This document shows, piece after piece, positions 9,831-20,900 of a DNA stretch of 64,000 bases. The position numbers and the translations under genes were made by a program. This stretch comes from Streptomyces sp. RKND-216 (GTDB lineage Bacteria; Actinomycetota; Actinomycetes; Streptomycetales; Streptomycetaceae), in the NCBI RefSeq assembly GCF_004795255.1, contig NZ_SSBQ01000002.1, positions 4,308,001 to 4,372,000 of the forward strand, given 5' to 3'. The stretch's first letter is position 1. Each line of letters starts with the position of its first letter. Under the pieces are notes generated by a model that searched no databases, had not been told where the DNA came from, and worked only from the letters and a program-made list of their open reading frames with translations.

Positions 9831-10742
9831 GTGGGCGAACACCAAGACATCGAGGCGCCTGCACCGATCGGCGTCGTCGGCGCGGGGACCATGGGCGCCG
9901 GCGTGGCCCAGTGCTTCGCGCAGGCCGGCCGGCGCGTGGTCGTCGTCGACCCCCACGAGGAGGCCCGCCGCGACGGAGCGGCCCGGCTGCGCTCCGGGAT
10001 GCGGCTGCGGCGGCTGCTCGGCGGCGGCGCGGACGCGGCCCTGGCCGACGCCGTCGCCCCGGTCGAGTTCTCGGCCGAGCCGGGCGATCTCGCGCAGGCG
10101 TCCTTCGTCGTCGAGTGCGCGCGCGAACGCGAGCCGCTGAAGGAGGAGATCCTGCGCGAGCTGGACCGGGTGTGCGGGCCCGACACCATCCTCGCGTCCT
10201 GCACCTCGGCCATCCCCATCGCCCGGCTTGCGTCCTTCACCGGCCGCCCCGACCGGGTGATCGGCACCCATTTCATGAACCCCGCACCGGTCAAGGACGC
10301 GGTCGAGGTGGCGTGTTCGGCCCGCACGAGTGAGGAGACGCTGCGGCGTACCCGGGACCTGCTGGCGGCGATCGGCAAGAAGCCCGTCGTCGTGGGGGAC
10401 GGGCCCGGGTTCGTCACCAACCGCGTCCTCATGCTGACCATCAACGAAGCCGCCGCGGTCCTGGACCAGGGAACCGCGGACGCGGAGACGGTCGATCGCG
10501 TCTTCCGCGAGTGCTTCGGCCACCCGATGGGGCCGCTGCGCACCGGCGACCTCATCGGCCTGGACACCGTCGTCGACACACTCGACGTCCTCCGCACGCA
10601 CACCGGGGACGCACGCTTCCGGCCCTACCCGCTGCTGGCCGGGCTCGTCGCCGAAGGACGCGTCGGCCGCAAGGCCGGCCGCGGCTTCCACTCCTATCCG
10701 CAGAGCCCTCTTGTCGCACGGGGAGAGACCAGCCATGGCTGA
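9831..10742 (+). CDS. 3-hydroxyacyl-CoA dehydrogenase family protein (FkbK/ZmaG-like)
   Basis: A 303-residue NAD(P)-dependent dehydrogenase. The GTG start at 9831 is preceded by AGAAGGAGG (9813-9821). The N-terminal Rossmann fold shows [15 protein letters not shown] (GxGxxG) at residues 10-25; the THFMNPAPV and [12 protein letters not shown] blocks are those of 3-hydroxybutyryl-CoA dehydrogenases. In methoxymalonyl/hydroxymalonyl-ACP pathways this enzyme oxidises the primary alcohol of glyceryl-ACP before the acyl-CoA dehydrogenase completes the acid. Its place between two megasynthase genes, together with FkbH and the dehydrogenase upstream, makes this role far more likely than primary metabolism. 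It overlaps the next NRPS gene by 8 bp. Confidence 0.88.
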   Translation: MGEHQDIEAPAPIGVVGAGTMGAGVAQCFAQAGRRVVVVDPHEEARRDGAARLRSGMRLRRLLGGGADAALADAVAPVEFSAEPGDLAQASFVVECAREREPLKEEILRELDRVCGPDTILASCTSAIPIARLASFTGRPDRVIGTHFMNPAPVKDAVEVACSARTSEETLRRTRDLLAAIGKKPVVVGDGPGFVTNRVLMLTINEAAAVLDQGTADAETVDRVFRECFGHPMGPLRTGDLIGLDTVVDTLDVLRTHTGDARFRPYPLLAGLVAEGRVGRKAGRGFHSYPQSPLVARGETSHG

Positions 10743-13700
10743 CCACCACACTGCGCGCACCGCGATGTCCGAGGCCGGCCGGGAGGCGTGGACTCCGTCC
10801 GCCGACGGCGGCGGCCACGTCGCCGAGGTCGTGGAGATACGCGGCCCGCTCGACACGGCGGCCTTCGAGGAGTCCGTACGCACCGTGGTGCGCGAGAGCG
10901 ACGCGCTGCGCATGCGACGCGCCGGGCAAGCCGACGACGCCGACGGCCCCGGCGACGGACGTCACGCCGCTCTCCGGCTTGACCCCGACGCCGACCTCCC
11001 GCTCCCCGTGATCGACTTCGGCGCCGACCCCGACCCGGAGTCCGCCGCCGCGGAGTGGGTGCGTGCCGAGACGGCCGCCCGGCCCCCGCGGGAAGGGGAG
11101 GCGCTGTCGCGGCAGGCCCTGCTCCGCCTCGGCCCGGACCGCTTCCACTGGTTCCACCGCCACCACCCGGCCGTGCTGGACCCCTTCGGCTGCCACCTGG
11201 TCACCCGCCGCGTGGCCGAGGTCCACACCGCCCGGACCGAGGGATGGCCGCACCAGGAGCACGCCCTCCCCCCGCTGTCCCTGCTGCACGACGAGGAGCG
11301 GGAGTACCGCGCCTCCGGCCAGCGGGACGCGGACCGCGACCACTGGCTGGCGCGGTACGCGGACCGCCCCGAGCCGGCGTCCCCGGCCACCGGGCCGGCC
11401 GGATCCGGAGCGGCCGGCGGCGAGCCCGTCACGTCCCGCCCCGCGCCCCTCTCCGCCGAGGAGAGCGCCCGGGTGCGGGCGGCCACCCGGAGCACCGGCA
11501 CCGACGCCGTCGCGGTGTTGGTCGCGGCCGTCGCCGCGTACGTGCACCGCCTCACCGGCAGCACCGACGTCGTCCTCGGCCTGCCCGTGGACGGCCGCGC
11601 CACCCGCGCGTCCCGGCGCGTCCCCGGCGCCGCGGGCGACGTCGCACCGCTGCGCGTGACCGTGCGCCCCGGCACGTCGTTCACCCGCCTGGCGCGGCAG
11701 GTCGCCCGGGAGATCGCCGACGTCCGGCAGCACCAGCGGTTCCGTCACGCGGAGCTGTGCCGCGAACTCGGCGTCACGGGCGGTCCGTTGTACGGGCCAG
11801 TCGTCGACGTCCGCCTGCACGCCCAGGAGGTGCGTTTCGGCGACCACATGGCCCGCGTACGGCGGCTCGGTGGCCCGCACGTCCCGGACCTGCGCATCGT
11901 CGTCGACGAGGACACCGCGGAGAGGACGCTGTCCGTCGCCTTCGTCGGGGCCGCCGACCGGTACACCGCCGCCGAGGCCGACTCCCACCGCGAGCGGTTC
12001 GCACGGCTGCTGGCCGGGGCCGCCGCCGAGCCCGGGCGCGCCGTGGCCGCATTCGACCTGCTCGGCGCCGACGAGCGGCGCTCCGCACTGGCCCTGAGCG
12101 ACGGCGGCGGCCGCACGCAGCGCCCCCGCACCCTGCTAGAGCTTCTCGACGCCGCGGCCGCCCGGCACGCAAACGCCGTGGCCGTCAGCGATGCGTCCGG
12201 CAGCCTCACCTACCGCGAACTGCACGAGCAGGCCAACCGGCTGGCCCGGCTGCTCGTGGCCCGCGGTGCAGGACCCGAGCGGACCGTGGGGCTGTTGCTG
12301 CCCCGCTCGGCCCGGACCGTCGTGGCGATGCTCGCCGTGCTCAAGTCCGGCGCCGCCTACCTGCCGCTCGATCCGTCCTACCCCGCCGAACGGCTGCGGT
12401 TCATGCTCCGCGACGCGCGGCCCTGCTGCGTGGTGACGGACACGGCCGCCGGCCACGACGACGCGCTCTCCGGCGCGCCGGTCCTCACCCTCGACGCGTC
12501 GGGCACCGCCGCCGAGCTGCGCGACGCCTCCCCGGCGCCGCTCGCCGACGCCGACCGCCGCGCCCCGCTGCTGCCCGCGCACCCCGCGTACGTGATCTAC
12601 ACCTCCGGCTCCAGCGGCACACCCAAGGGCGTGGTTGTCGCCCACCGCAACGCCGCCGCCCTGGTCGCGTGGGGCCTCGCGGAATTCGGGCCGCGGAGCC
12701 TCGCACACACCCTCGCGGCGACGTCGTTCAGTTTCGACGTGTCGGTCGCCGAGATCTTCCCCACCCTGGCGCACGGTGGCCGGGTCGAGGTCGTCCGGAA
12801 TCTGCTGTCGCTCATGGACGGTGACCCGCCGCGTTGGTCGGGCGGGCTGGTGTGCGCGATCCCGTCCGTCCTCGCCAAGCTACTCGACGGCGGCGACCTC
12901 GACCTGTCCGCCGCGACGCTCGCGCTGGGGGGCGAGGCGCTGCCCGCCCCGCTGGCCGACCGGGTCCGAGCCGCCCTGCCCGGCACCCGGCTGATGAACG
13001 TGTACGGGCCGACCGAGGCGACCGTGTACGCCACCGCGTGGACCGACGGGCCCGACCCCGACGGCCTGACCCCGCCCGTCGGCCGCCCGCTGGGCCACGT
13101 GCGCGCCTACGTGCTCGACACCGCGCTGCAGCCGGTCGAGGCCGGACGGCCCGGGGAGTTGTACCTGGCGGGTGCCGGGCTGGCCCGCGGCTACCTGCAC
13201 CGGCCCGGGATGACGGCCGGCCGCTTCGTCGCCGACCCGTTCGGCCCCGCGGGGGAGCGCATGTACCGCACCGGCGACCTCGTGTGCCGGCGGGAGGACG
13301 GCCGGCTCGACTTCCTCGGCCGGATGGACGGGCAGGTCAAGGTGCGCGGCTTCCGCATCGAACTGGGGGAGGTGGAAGCCGTGCTGGGCCGCCACGCCGA
13401 CGTGGCCGAGGCGGTCTGCGTGGTACGGGACGATGCGGCCGGCGAAGCCCGGCTCGTCGCCTACGCGGTACCCGCCGGGCCGTCCGGTGCGGCGCCGGCC
13501 GCACTGCGGGCCTGGTTGGCCGACCGGCTCCCCGCCCACCTGGTCCCCGCCTACGTCACGGTCCTCGAGACCCTGCCGCGCACGCCCAGCGGCAAGCTCG
13601 ACCGCCAGGCCCTTCCCGACCCCGGCCCCGGCGCCGACTCCGTCGCGGCTGCGGGCGCGGCCCCCGCCGCTCTCGCGACGCCTGCGGAGGACCGCCGGAC

Positions 13701-16700
13701 CGGGCCCGAGCAGCCCGAGCAGCCCGAACTGCGGTGGACGCCCGACCCGCCGGAGCGGCCGACGGCATCCGCCCAGACCCAGACCGGGACCGCCGCCGAG
13801 ACCGCGGCCGCAACCGGCACCCGCGCTCCTGCCGAGGTCCCGGCCGAGACCACCGCCGCGACCACCCTCGTGACCCCCGTCGAGGAGCCCGCCCCGGCGC
13901 CCACCTCCCGCGAGGAGATGGTCGCGGCCGCGTTCGCCTCGGTGCTGCGCGTCGCCGAAGTCGGTCCCGACGACGGCTTCTTCGACCTCGGTGGCGACAG
14001 CATCGTCTCCATCCAGCTGGTCAGCCAGCTCCGGAAGGCCGGTCTGGTCCTCACCCCGCAGGACGTGTTCGAGCACAAGACCGTCCGCGCCCTCGCGGCG
14101 GTCGCCCGCGAGACGGCCCGCTCGACGGGAGGCCGCGGTTCCTCCGGTACGGGCGACGTGCCGCTCACCCCGATCGTGCACTGGCTGCGGGAACTCGGCG
14201 GCCCCGTCGACGGCTTCCACCAGGCCGCGCTGCTCCAGGTCCCCGGCGGGCTCCGGGAGGACCTGCTGACGAAGGCGCTGCAGACGCTCCTGGACCACCA
14301 CGACGCACTGCGGCTGAGGCTGCACGTCTCCGACGCCGCCGCCTGGCGCCTCGTCGTCCGGCCGCCCGGCTCGGTACGCGCCACGGCCTGCCTCCGGCGG
14401 ATCGACGTGTCCGGGCTGGACGGCGACTTCGCCGCGACGATCGGCCGGGAGGCGGCACGGGCCAAGCGGGAGCTGGACGTCCGCGCGGGCACGATGGTGC
14501 GGCTGCTGTGGCTGGACGCCGGTCAGGACACCCCGGGCCGGCTGATGCTCATGGGCAACCACCTCAGCGTCGACGGCGTGTCGTGGCGCATCCTGGTCCC
14601 GGACCTGTCCTCCGCCTACGAGGCGTTCGAGGCCGGGGACGAGCCGCGGCTCCAGCCGGTCGAGACCTCGCTGCGGCAGTGGAGCCGTGCGCTCTCCACA
14701 CAGGCCAACGAAGACGAGCGGCTCGCCGAACTGCCGCTGTGGACCGAAATGTTGGCGGCCCCGGGGCCCGAGCTCGCGAAGCGTCCGCTGGATCCGGTGC
14801 GGGACACCACCGCCCATGCGCGGTCCCACGTGCTCACCTTCGGTGCCGAACGCGCCCGGCACCTGTTCACCACCCTCCCGGCGGCCTTCCACTGCGAGAT
14901 CAACGACGTGCTGCTCACCGCGCTCAGCCTGGCCGTGCGCCACACCCTGGGCACCGAGGGCGACGTGCTGATCGACGTGGAGGGCCACGGCCGGGAACCG
15001 GTCGTCCCCGGCGCGGACCTCTCGCGCACCGTCGGCTGGTTCACCAGCATGTACCCCGTGCGGCTCGCCCCCGGCCCGGCCGCGCCGGACGACGGACCCG
15101 CGCTGGGACAGGCGCTGCGGCGCATCAAGGAGCAGCTGCGGGCCATCCCGGACAAGGGGATCGGCTTCGGCATGCTGCGCTACCTCAACGAGCGGACCTC
15201 CGGCCGCCTCGCCGCCGCGCCCCCGAGGGACATCGGCTTCAACTACTTCGGGCGCTTCATGCTGCCCGCCGCCGCGGGGGAGCGGGACTGGGCTCCCGCG
15301 CCGGAGACCACCATGAGCGCCGGCGCCGACGCCGAGATGCCGCTCACCCACCCGCTGTCCATCAACGTCCTCACCCAGGACGCCGCCGACGGCACCGAAC
15401 TGGCCGTCTCGTTCGTGTGGCCGGAGGGCGTCGTCGAGGAAGCGGTCGTGCGGCGCATCGCCGACGCCTGGTTCGAGGCCCTGGACGCGCTGTCGGCGTA
15501 CGCGGCGCAGCCCGGCGCGGGCGGGCGCACGCCGTCCGACTTCCCGCTGGTGACCCTCGAACAGCGGGAGGTCGACGCGCTGGAGGAGGCGCACCCCGAC
15601 CTGGAGGAGGTGCTGCCCCTGTCCACGCTGCAGGCGGGCATGCTCTACCACGTCCTGCTCGGCGAGATGGCCGACGAGACCGACGGCTGGGACGAGACCG
15701 GCGGGACGGACACCGCGGACGACGAGGGCCCCGGGGACGACGGGGTCCACCTGTACACGGTGCAGCTGGCTCTCGACCTGGAGGGTGCGGTGGACGCGGC
15801 ACGCATGCGCGACGCCGGTCAGGCGCTGCTGCGGCGCCACGGCAACCTCCGGGCCGCGTTCGCCCACGAGGGGCTGCGCCAGCCCGTGCAGGTGATCTGC
15901 GGGGGGACCCGGCTGCCCTGGCGGGAGGAGGACGTCAGCGCGCTGTCCGCGGACGAGCGGGAGCGCGAGGTGCGGCGGCTGATGCGGGTCGAGCGGGGCC
16001 GCCCGTTCGACCCGGCCACGCCGCCGATGCTGCGCATGATGCTCGTCACCACGGGCGAGCGGAGCTGGACGCTGGTGCTCAGCACCCACCACATCCTGCT
16101 GGACGGCTGGTCGTTGCCGGTGCTGGTGCGCGAGTTGTTCGCGCTCTACCGCAACGCCCTGGAGCCCGCCGGGGACACCGCCGCCGGCCTGCCGGCCGTC
16201 ACCCCCTTCCGCGAGTACCTCGCCTGGCTCCAGCAGGTGGACACCGCCCAGGCGGAGGCCAGTTGGCGCGAGGCGCTGGACGGGCTGACCACGCCGACCC
16301 GTCTCGCGGCGGACGAGGGCGGCTCCAGGCCGCTGCCGCCGTCCCACGTGACGGCCGAACTCACCGAGGAGACCACCACCGCCCTGGTCGACATGAGCCG
16401 CCGCCACGGCGTGACCCTCAACACCGTGCTCCAGGCGTGCTGGGGCGTCCTGCTCGGCGGGACGACCGGCGGCGACGACGTGGTGTTCGGTTCCGTGGTC
16501 TCCGGACGGCCCGCCGAACTGCCCGGCGTCGAGACGATGGTGGGACTCTTCATCAACACCGTGCCGACCCGCGTACGGCTGAACGCTCGGGACTCGCTGG
16601 GTACCCTCTTCGTACGGCTTCAGCAGGAGCAGACCCGGCTGATGCCGTACCACCACATCGGACTCGGCGACATCAGGCGTATCACGGACATGGGTGACAT

Positions 16701-17931
16701 GTTCGACACGGTGATGGCCTTCGAGAACTACCCCATCGAAGGCGTGCTGGCAGACCCGGCGCCCGGGCTCACCCTCACCGGCGCCAGCGGCGACGACGCC
16801 CCGCACTACCCGCTCGGGCTCATCGTCTCGGCGCGGAGCGAGCGCCTCTTCCTCCGCTTCGACCACCGCCCGCACCTGATCGAACGCGACCGGGTCAAGG
16901 ACCTCGCCGACCGCTTCGTGCGGCTGCTGACCACGGCGGCCACCGACCCGGCGCGGAGCCTGGGCGAGGTACGGGACGAGGAGGCCGGGGCGAAGACCGC
17001 CGGCACCGGCGGCGGGCAGCCGCCACGGACCGGGCGCGACGACGCCCGGCGGACGGCTCCGGAACCCGTCGCAGGAGACACCGGCGGCACCGGAGTGCTG
17101 CTGCCGCTGCGCGAGTCCGGGAGCAGGGCGCCGCTGTTCTGCGTACACGCCGCGGGCGGGATCGCCTGGGCGTACGCCGGGCTCACCACCTCGCTGGGCG
17201 AGGACCAGCCGCTCTACGGTCTCCAGGCGCGCGGACTGGAGGCGCCGGAGGTGCTGCCCGCGACGCTGACCGAGATGGCCGCCGACTACCTGGCCCAGGT
17301 GCGGCGCGTGCAACCGGAGGGCCCGTACCACCTCCTGGGCTGGTCGTTCGGGGGGCTGGTCGCCCACGAGATGGCCGTGCAGCTCCAGCGCGACGGCGAG
17401 CGCGTCGGCCTGCTGTCGCTGCTCGACGCCTACCCGGCCGGTCCGTCGGCCGGCTCCGGCGAAGGCGGGGCCGAGGACCGCGACGCGTGCCGGACGGAGG
17501 ACGGCGGCGCACCTGCGGACGGCGGGGTCGGCGCGGTGCTGAGCATGGTCCTGGAACTCTTCGGCTACGACCCGGCGACCTGGGCGGGCGAAACACTGAC
17601 CTACCCGCGGTTCATGGAGATCACCCGTGACCGCACCGGCCAGCTCGCCCTGTTCGACGAGGCGCGCATCGAGGCCATCTGCCGCATCTTCCTCAACAAC
17701 GGCATCCTGGCCCGCTCCCACACCCCCGGGCGGTTCGCCGGTGACGCGCTGGTCTTCACGGCCAGCGAGACCGACCCGCAGGTCGCGGCCGACCTGTGGC
17801 TGCCGTACCTGGACGGCGGCAAGCCCGAGGTCGTCCCCGTCGACCACACCCACGGCCGGATGGGGCGGGCCGATGCCCTGGCCGGAATCGGCCGGGCACT
17901 GCTGCCGCGCCTGCGAGGGACGGGCGCATGA
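10735..17931 (+). CDS. NRPS: C* - A - PCP - E - C - TE
   Basis: About 2398 residues; the ATG at 10735 follows GGGAGAG and overlaps the previous stop. An N-terminal condensation-like domain (about 1-450) carries HHPAVLDP at 143-150 in place of HHxxxDG: a Pro or inserted residue after the histidines and Gly changed to Pro, so it is probably inactive. The adenylation domain (about 470-955) has [11 protein letters not shown] near 622 and an A10 lysine near 953; my rough code is D-V-A-C-A-G-V-V-Y, unassigned. A low-complexity Ala/Thr/Pro/Glu linker of about 100 residues precedes the PCP (S1089 in GGDS). An epimerisation domain (about 1135-1600) shows N1275-H1276 LSVDG and GFGMLRYL; the catalytic second His is kept. 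A second C domain (about 1620-2080) has intact HHILLDG at 1785. A type I thioesterase (about 2110-2398) has GWSFGG with S2204. No carrier lies between this C and the TE. The TE marks it as a late or terminal protein. Confidence 0.9.
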   Translation: MADHHTARTAMSEAGREAWTPSADGGGHVAEVVEIRGPLDTAAFEESVRTVVRESDALRMRRAGQADDADGPGDGRHAALRLDPDADLPLPVIDFGADPDPESAAAEWVRAETAARPPREGEALSRQALLRLGPDRFHWFHRHHPAVLDPFGCHLVTRRVAEVHTARTEGWPHQEHALPPLSLLHDEEREYRASGQRDADRDHWLARYADRPEPASPATGPAGSGAAGGEPVTSRPAPLSAEESARVRAATRSTGTDAVAVLVAAVAAYVHRLTGSTDVVLGLPVDGRATRASRRVPGAAGDVAPLRVTVRPGTSFTRLARQVAREIADVRQHQRFRHAELCRELGVTGGPLYGPVVDVRLHAQEVRFGDHMARVRRLGGPHVPDLRIVVDEDTAERTLSVAFVGAADRYTAAEADSHRERFARLLAGAAAEPGRAVAAFDLLGADERRSALALSDGGGRTQRPRTLLELLDAAAARHANAVAVSDASGSLTYRELHEQANRLARLLVARGAGPERTVGLLLPRSARTVVAMLAVLKSGAAYLPLDPSYPAERLRFMLRDARPCCVVTDTAAGHDDALSGAPVLTLDASGTAAELRDASPAPLADADRRAPLLPAHPAYVIYTSGSSGTPKGVVVAHRNAAALVAWGLAEFGPRSLAHTLAATSFSFDVSVAEIFPTLAHGGRVEVVRNLLSLMDGDPPRWSGGLVCAIPSVLAKLLDGGDLDLSAATLALGGEALPAPLADRVRAALPGTRLMNVYGPTEATVYATAWTDGPDPDGLTPPVGRPLGHVRAYVLDTALQPVEAGRPGELYLAGAGLARGYLHRPGMTAGRFVADPFGPAGERMYRTGDLVCRREDGRLDFLGRMDGQVKVRGFRIELGEVEAVLGRHADVAEAVCVVRDDAAGEARLVAYAVPAGPSGAAPAALRAWLADRLPAHLVPAYVTVLETLPRTPSGKLDRQALPDPGPGADSVAAAGAAPAALATPAEDRRTGPEQPEQPELRWTPDPPERPTASAQTQTGTAAETAAATGTRAPAEVPAETTAATTLVTPVEEPAPAPTSREEMVAAAFASVLRVAEVGPDDGFFDLGGDSIVSIQLVSQLRKAGLVLTPQDVFEHKTVRALAAVARETARSTGGRGSSGTGDVPLTPIVHWLRELGGPVDGFHQAALLQVPGGLREDLLTKALQTLLDHHDALRLRLHVSDAAAWRLVVRPPGSVRATACLRRIDVSGLDGDFAATIGREAARAKRELDVRAGTMVRLLWLDAGQDTPGRLMLMGNHLSVDGVSWRILVPDLSSAYEAFEAGDEPRLQPVETSLRQWSRALSTQANEDERLAELPLWTEMLAAPGPELAKRPLDPVRDTTAHARSHVLTFGAERARHLFTTLPAAFHCEINDVLLTALSLAVRHTLGTEGDVLIDVEGHGREPVVPGADLSRTVGWFTSMYPVRLAPGPAAPDDGPALGQALRRIKEQLRAIPDKGIGFGMLRYLNERTSGRLAAAPPRDIGFNYFGRFMLPAAAGERDWAPAPETTMSAGADAEMPLTHPLSINVLTQDAADGTELAVSFVWPEGVVEEAVVRRIADAWFEALDALSAYAAQPGAGGRTPSDFPLVTLEQREVDALEEAHPDLEEVLPLSTLQAGMLYHVLLGEMADETDGWDETGGTDTADDEGPGDDGVHLYTVQLALDLEGAVDAARMRDAGQALLRRHGNLRAAFAHEGLRQPVQVICGGTRLPWREEDVSALSADEREREVRRLMRVERGRPFDPATPPMLRMMLVTTGERSWTLVLSTHHILLDGWSLPVLVRELFALYRNALEPAGDTAAGLPAVTPFREYLAWLQQVDTAQAEASWREALDGLTTPTRLAADEGGSRPLPPSHVTAELTEETTTALVDMSRRHGVTLNTVLQACWGVLLGGTTGGDDVVFGSVVSGRPAELPGVETMVGLFINTVPTRVRLNARDSLGTLFVRLQQEQTRLMPYHHIGLGDIRRITDMGDMFDTVMAFENYPIEGVLADPAPGLTLTGASGDDAPHYPLGLIVSARSERLFLRFDHRPHLIERDRVKDLADRFVRLLTTAATDPARSLGEVRDEEAGAKTAGTGGGQPPRTGRDDARRTAPEPVAGDTGGTGVLLPLRESGSRAPLFCVHAAGGIAWAYAGLTTSLGEDQPLYGLQARGLEAPEVLPATLTEMAADYLAQVRRVQPEGPYHLLGWSFGGLVAHEMAVQLQRDGERVGLLSLLDAYPAGPSAGSGEGGAEDRDACRTEDGGAPADGGVGAVLSMVLELFGYDPATWAGETLTYPRFMEITRDRTGQLALFDEARIEAICRIFLNNGILARSHTPGRFAGDALVFTASETDPQVAADLWLPYLDGGKPEVVPVDHTHGRMGRADALAGIGRALLPRLRGTGA

Positions 17932-20900
17932 GCGTGCTCCCCTCCCCGGGCGCCGCAGGTGAGGGGCACCCCGGGGTGCCCCTCACCACGGCACAGTCCG
18001 GCGTGTGGCTGGGCCAGGCGCTCGCGCCGCACTCCGCCCGCTACCACGTGGGGATCGGCGTCGAGGTCGACGGACCGCTCGACGCCGGCACGTTCCGCAC
18101 GGCGTTCCAGTGGACGATCGCCGAAGCCGAGGGACTGCGCGTCCGGTTCGCCGTCCCCTCCGACGGCGAACCCCGTCAGCACCTCGGCCCGTTGCCCGGC
18201 TGGGACGTTCCGTGCGTGGACGTCGGCGACGAGCCGGACCCCCGGCGCGCCGCCGGCGCATGGATGCGCGCCGACCTGGCCCGCCCCTTCGACCTGGAGC
18301 GCGGGCCGCTGTTCCGCGGTGCGCTGCTGAAGCTCTCCGGCACCCGCTCCTGCTGGTATCTCGGCGCGCATCACCTGGTGCTCGACGGCTTCAGCTCCTC
18401 CCTCTTCGCCCGCAGGCTCGGCGAGGTCTACGCCGCCCTGGAGGCAGGACAGCCGCCGCCGTCCGCGGGCCACCTGGCGCCGCTGACAACACTGCTCGAA
18501 GCGGAGGCCGCCTACCGCGATTCGCCCGCGTACACCGCCGACCGCGCGTATTGGCTGCGGCGAACCGCCGACCGGCCCGACGCCGGCGACCTGCGCTGGA
18601 GCGCCCCGTCCGGGCACGGGCAGGGCGACGCGCCCGGTCTCGCGCTGCGCCGCGACGCCGTGCTCCCGGCGGCCGCCTGGCGGGAGGTGCGGCAGCGGGC
18701 CCGGCGGCTCGACGTGCGCTGGCCCGCGCTGGTCGTTGCCGCCGCGGCCCTCCACCTGCGCGCCCGCACGCACGCCGACCCCGGCGGCGGCCGGCACGGT
18801 GCCGACGGCCACGGTGAGGTGACGGTGGGTCTGCCCGTGACCTGCCGGGGGGGCGAAGCCGTCCGCACGGCTCCCGGCATGCTCTCGAACGTGGTGCCGC
18901 TGCGCCTGCCGGCCGAGGCCGGCCTGCCCGTGCCGGACCTGGTGCGCGCGACCGACGCCGAACTGTCCGCGGCCCTCGACCACCAGCGTTACCGCATCGA
19001 GGACCTGCGCCGCGACCTCGGCCTGACCGGCGCGGGAGCGCGCCGGGGGCCGGGCGGACGGCGTCTGTTCGCCATGACGGTCAACGTGCTGCCCTTCGAC
19101 TACGGCGGGACGTTCGCCGGACGGCCCATGGTCATGCGCAACATCGCCATCGGCCCGGTCGAGGACCTGTCCCTCACCGTCCACCGCGACGGGCCGGGCG
19201 GCGGACTGCGCGTCGTCCTCGACGCCGACCCGGTCGGCTTCACCGGCGGCGAAGCCGCCGCCGAGGCACGCCGGTTCGCCCACCTGCTGCGCCGGCTGGC
19301 GTGCGCCCCCGACCTGCCAGCCGAGGGGATCGATCCGCTCACCCCCGGCGAACGGCGGCTGTTCGTGCCGCGCCCCGCCCCGCCTCCTCCCGCCCAGCCC
19401 TCGCCCTCTCCCGCCACGCTCCCGCAGCTCGTCGAGCAGTGGGCCGCGCGCACCCCGGAGGCCCCGGCGGTCACCGCGGGGCGGACCGTGCTGTCCTACC
19501 GCCGGCTCAACGACCGCGCCAACCGGCTCGCCAGGTCGCTGCTGGACCGGGGAGCCGGACCGGAACGGACCGTCGCCGTCCGGCTGCCGCGCTCCGCCGA
19601 CCTGGTCACCGCGCTCCTCGCCGTGGCCAAGACCGGCGCCGCCTACCTGCCGCTCGACCCCCGCTGGCCCGCCGAACGCCTCCGCACGATCCTCCATGAC
19701 GCACGCCCCGTCCACACCCTCACGCCGGACGACCTCGCCGTACTGGACCGCGAGCCGGTCCCGGCGGGACCGGCCGGCCCCACGGACGCGGTCCGCCCAG
19801 ACCCACCGGCCCCCGCGCACCCCGCGTACGTGATCTACACCTCCGGCTCCACCGGACGCCCGAAGGGTGTGGTCGTCCCGCACCACGCCGCCGTGTCCCT
19901 CCTCCGGGATGCGGCGGCCTCCTTCCGCTTCGGCCCCGAGGACGTGTGGACGCTCTTCCACTCCTGCGCGTTCGACTTCTCCGTCTGGGAGATGTGGGGC
20001 GCCCTCGCCCACGGCGGCCGCCTGGTGGTGGTGGACCACGACGACGCCCGCTCGCCCCGCGCGCTGCTGGACCTGCTCGCCCGCGAGCGGGTGACCGTGC
20101 TCAACCTGACGCCGTCCGCCTTCCACGCGCTCGACCGCGCCGACGCCGAGGACCCCGGCCCGGAACGTGGTTTGGCGCTGCGACAGGTGATCTTCGGTGG
20201 CGAGCCCCTGCACCCCGAACGCCTGCGGTCCTGGCGGCGACGGCACGGCGACGCCGCGCCCGCCATGACCAACATGTACGGCATCACCGAGACCACCGTC
20301 CACGCGACCCGGCTCGACCTCGCACCGCACCACCTCGCCGGGCGCGGCAGCCCGATGGGAACCGCCCTCCCGGGACTGCGGCTCCACCTCCTCGACCACC
20401 GGCTGCGACCCGTACCGCCCGGCACGACGGGCGAGTTGTACGTGGCGGGCACCGGCGTGGCACGCGGCTACCTCGGCCGGCCCGGGCTGACCGCCGCCCG
20501 GTTCGTCGCCGACCCGTTCGGCCCTCCGGGCACGCGGCTGTACCGCTCCGGCGACCTGGCCCGGTGGCGTGCCGACGGCGGACTGGAATACGCCGGGCGG
20601 GCCGACGCCCAGGTCAAGGTGCGCGGCTTCCGCATCGAACCCGGCGAGGTGGAAGCCGCGCTCGCGGACGCGCCCGGAGTGGCACAGGCCGCGGTCGCCG
20701 CGAAGACGGGCCGCACGGGGGAGGAGGCCCGGCTGGTGGCCTACGTCGTGCCGCGGGACCGAGGCGAGCCCGGCGCCGTCACGGAGCCCGGCGGCGTCGG
20801 CGAGCCCGGCGCCGTCACGGAGCCCGGCGGCTGGGAGGCCCGGCTGCGCGCCCACCTCCGCGACCGGCTCCCCGACCACCTCGTGCCCACCGTCTTCGTC

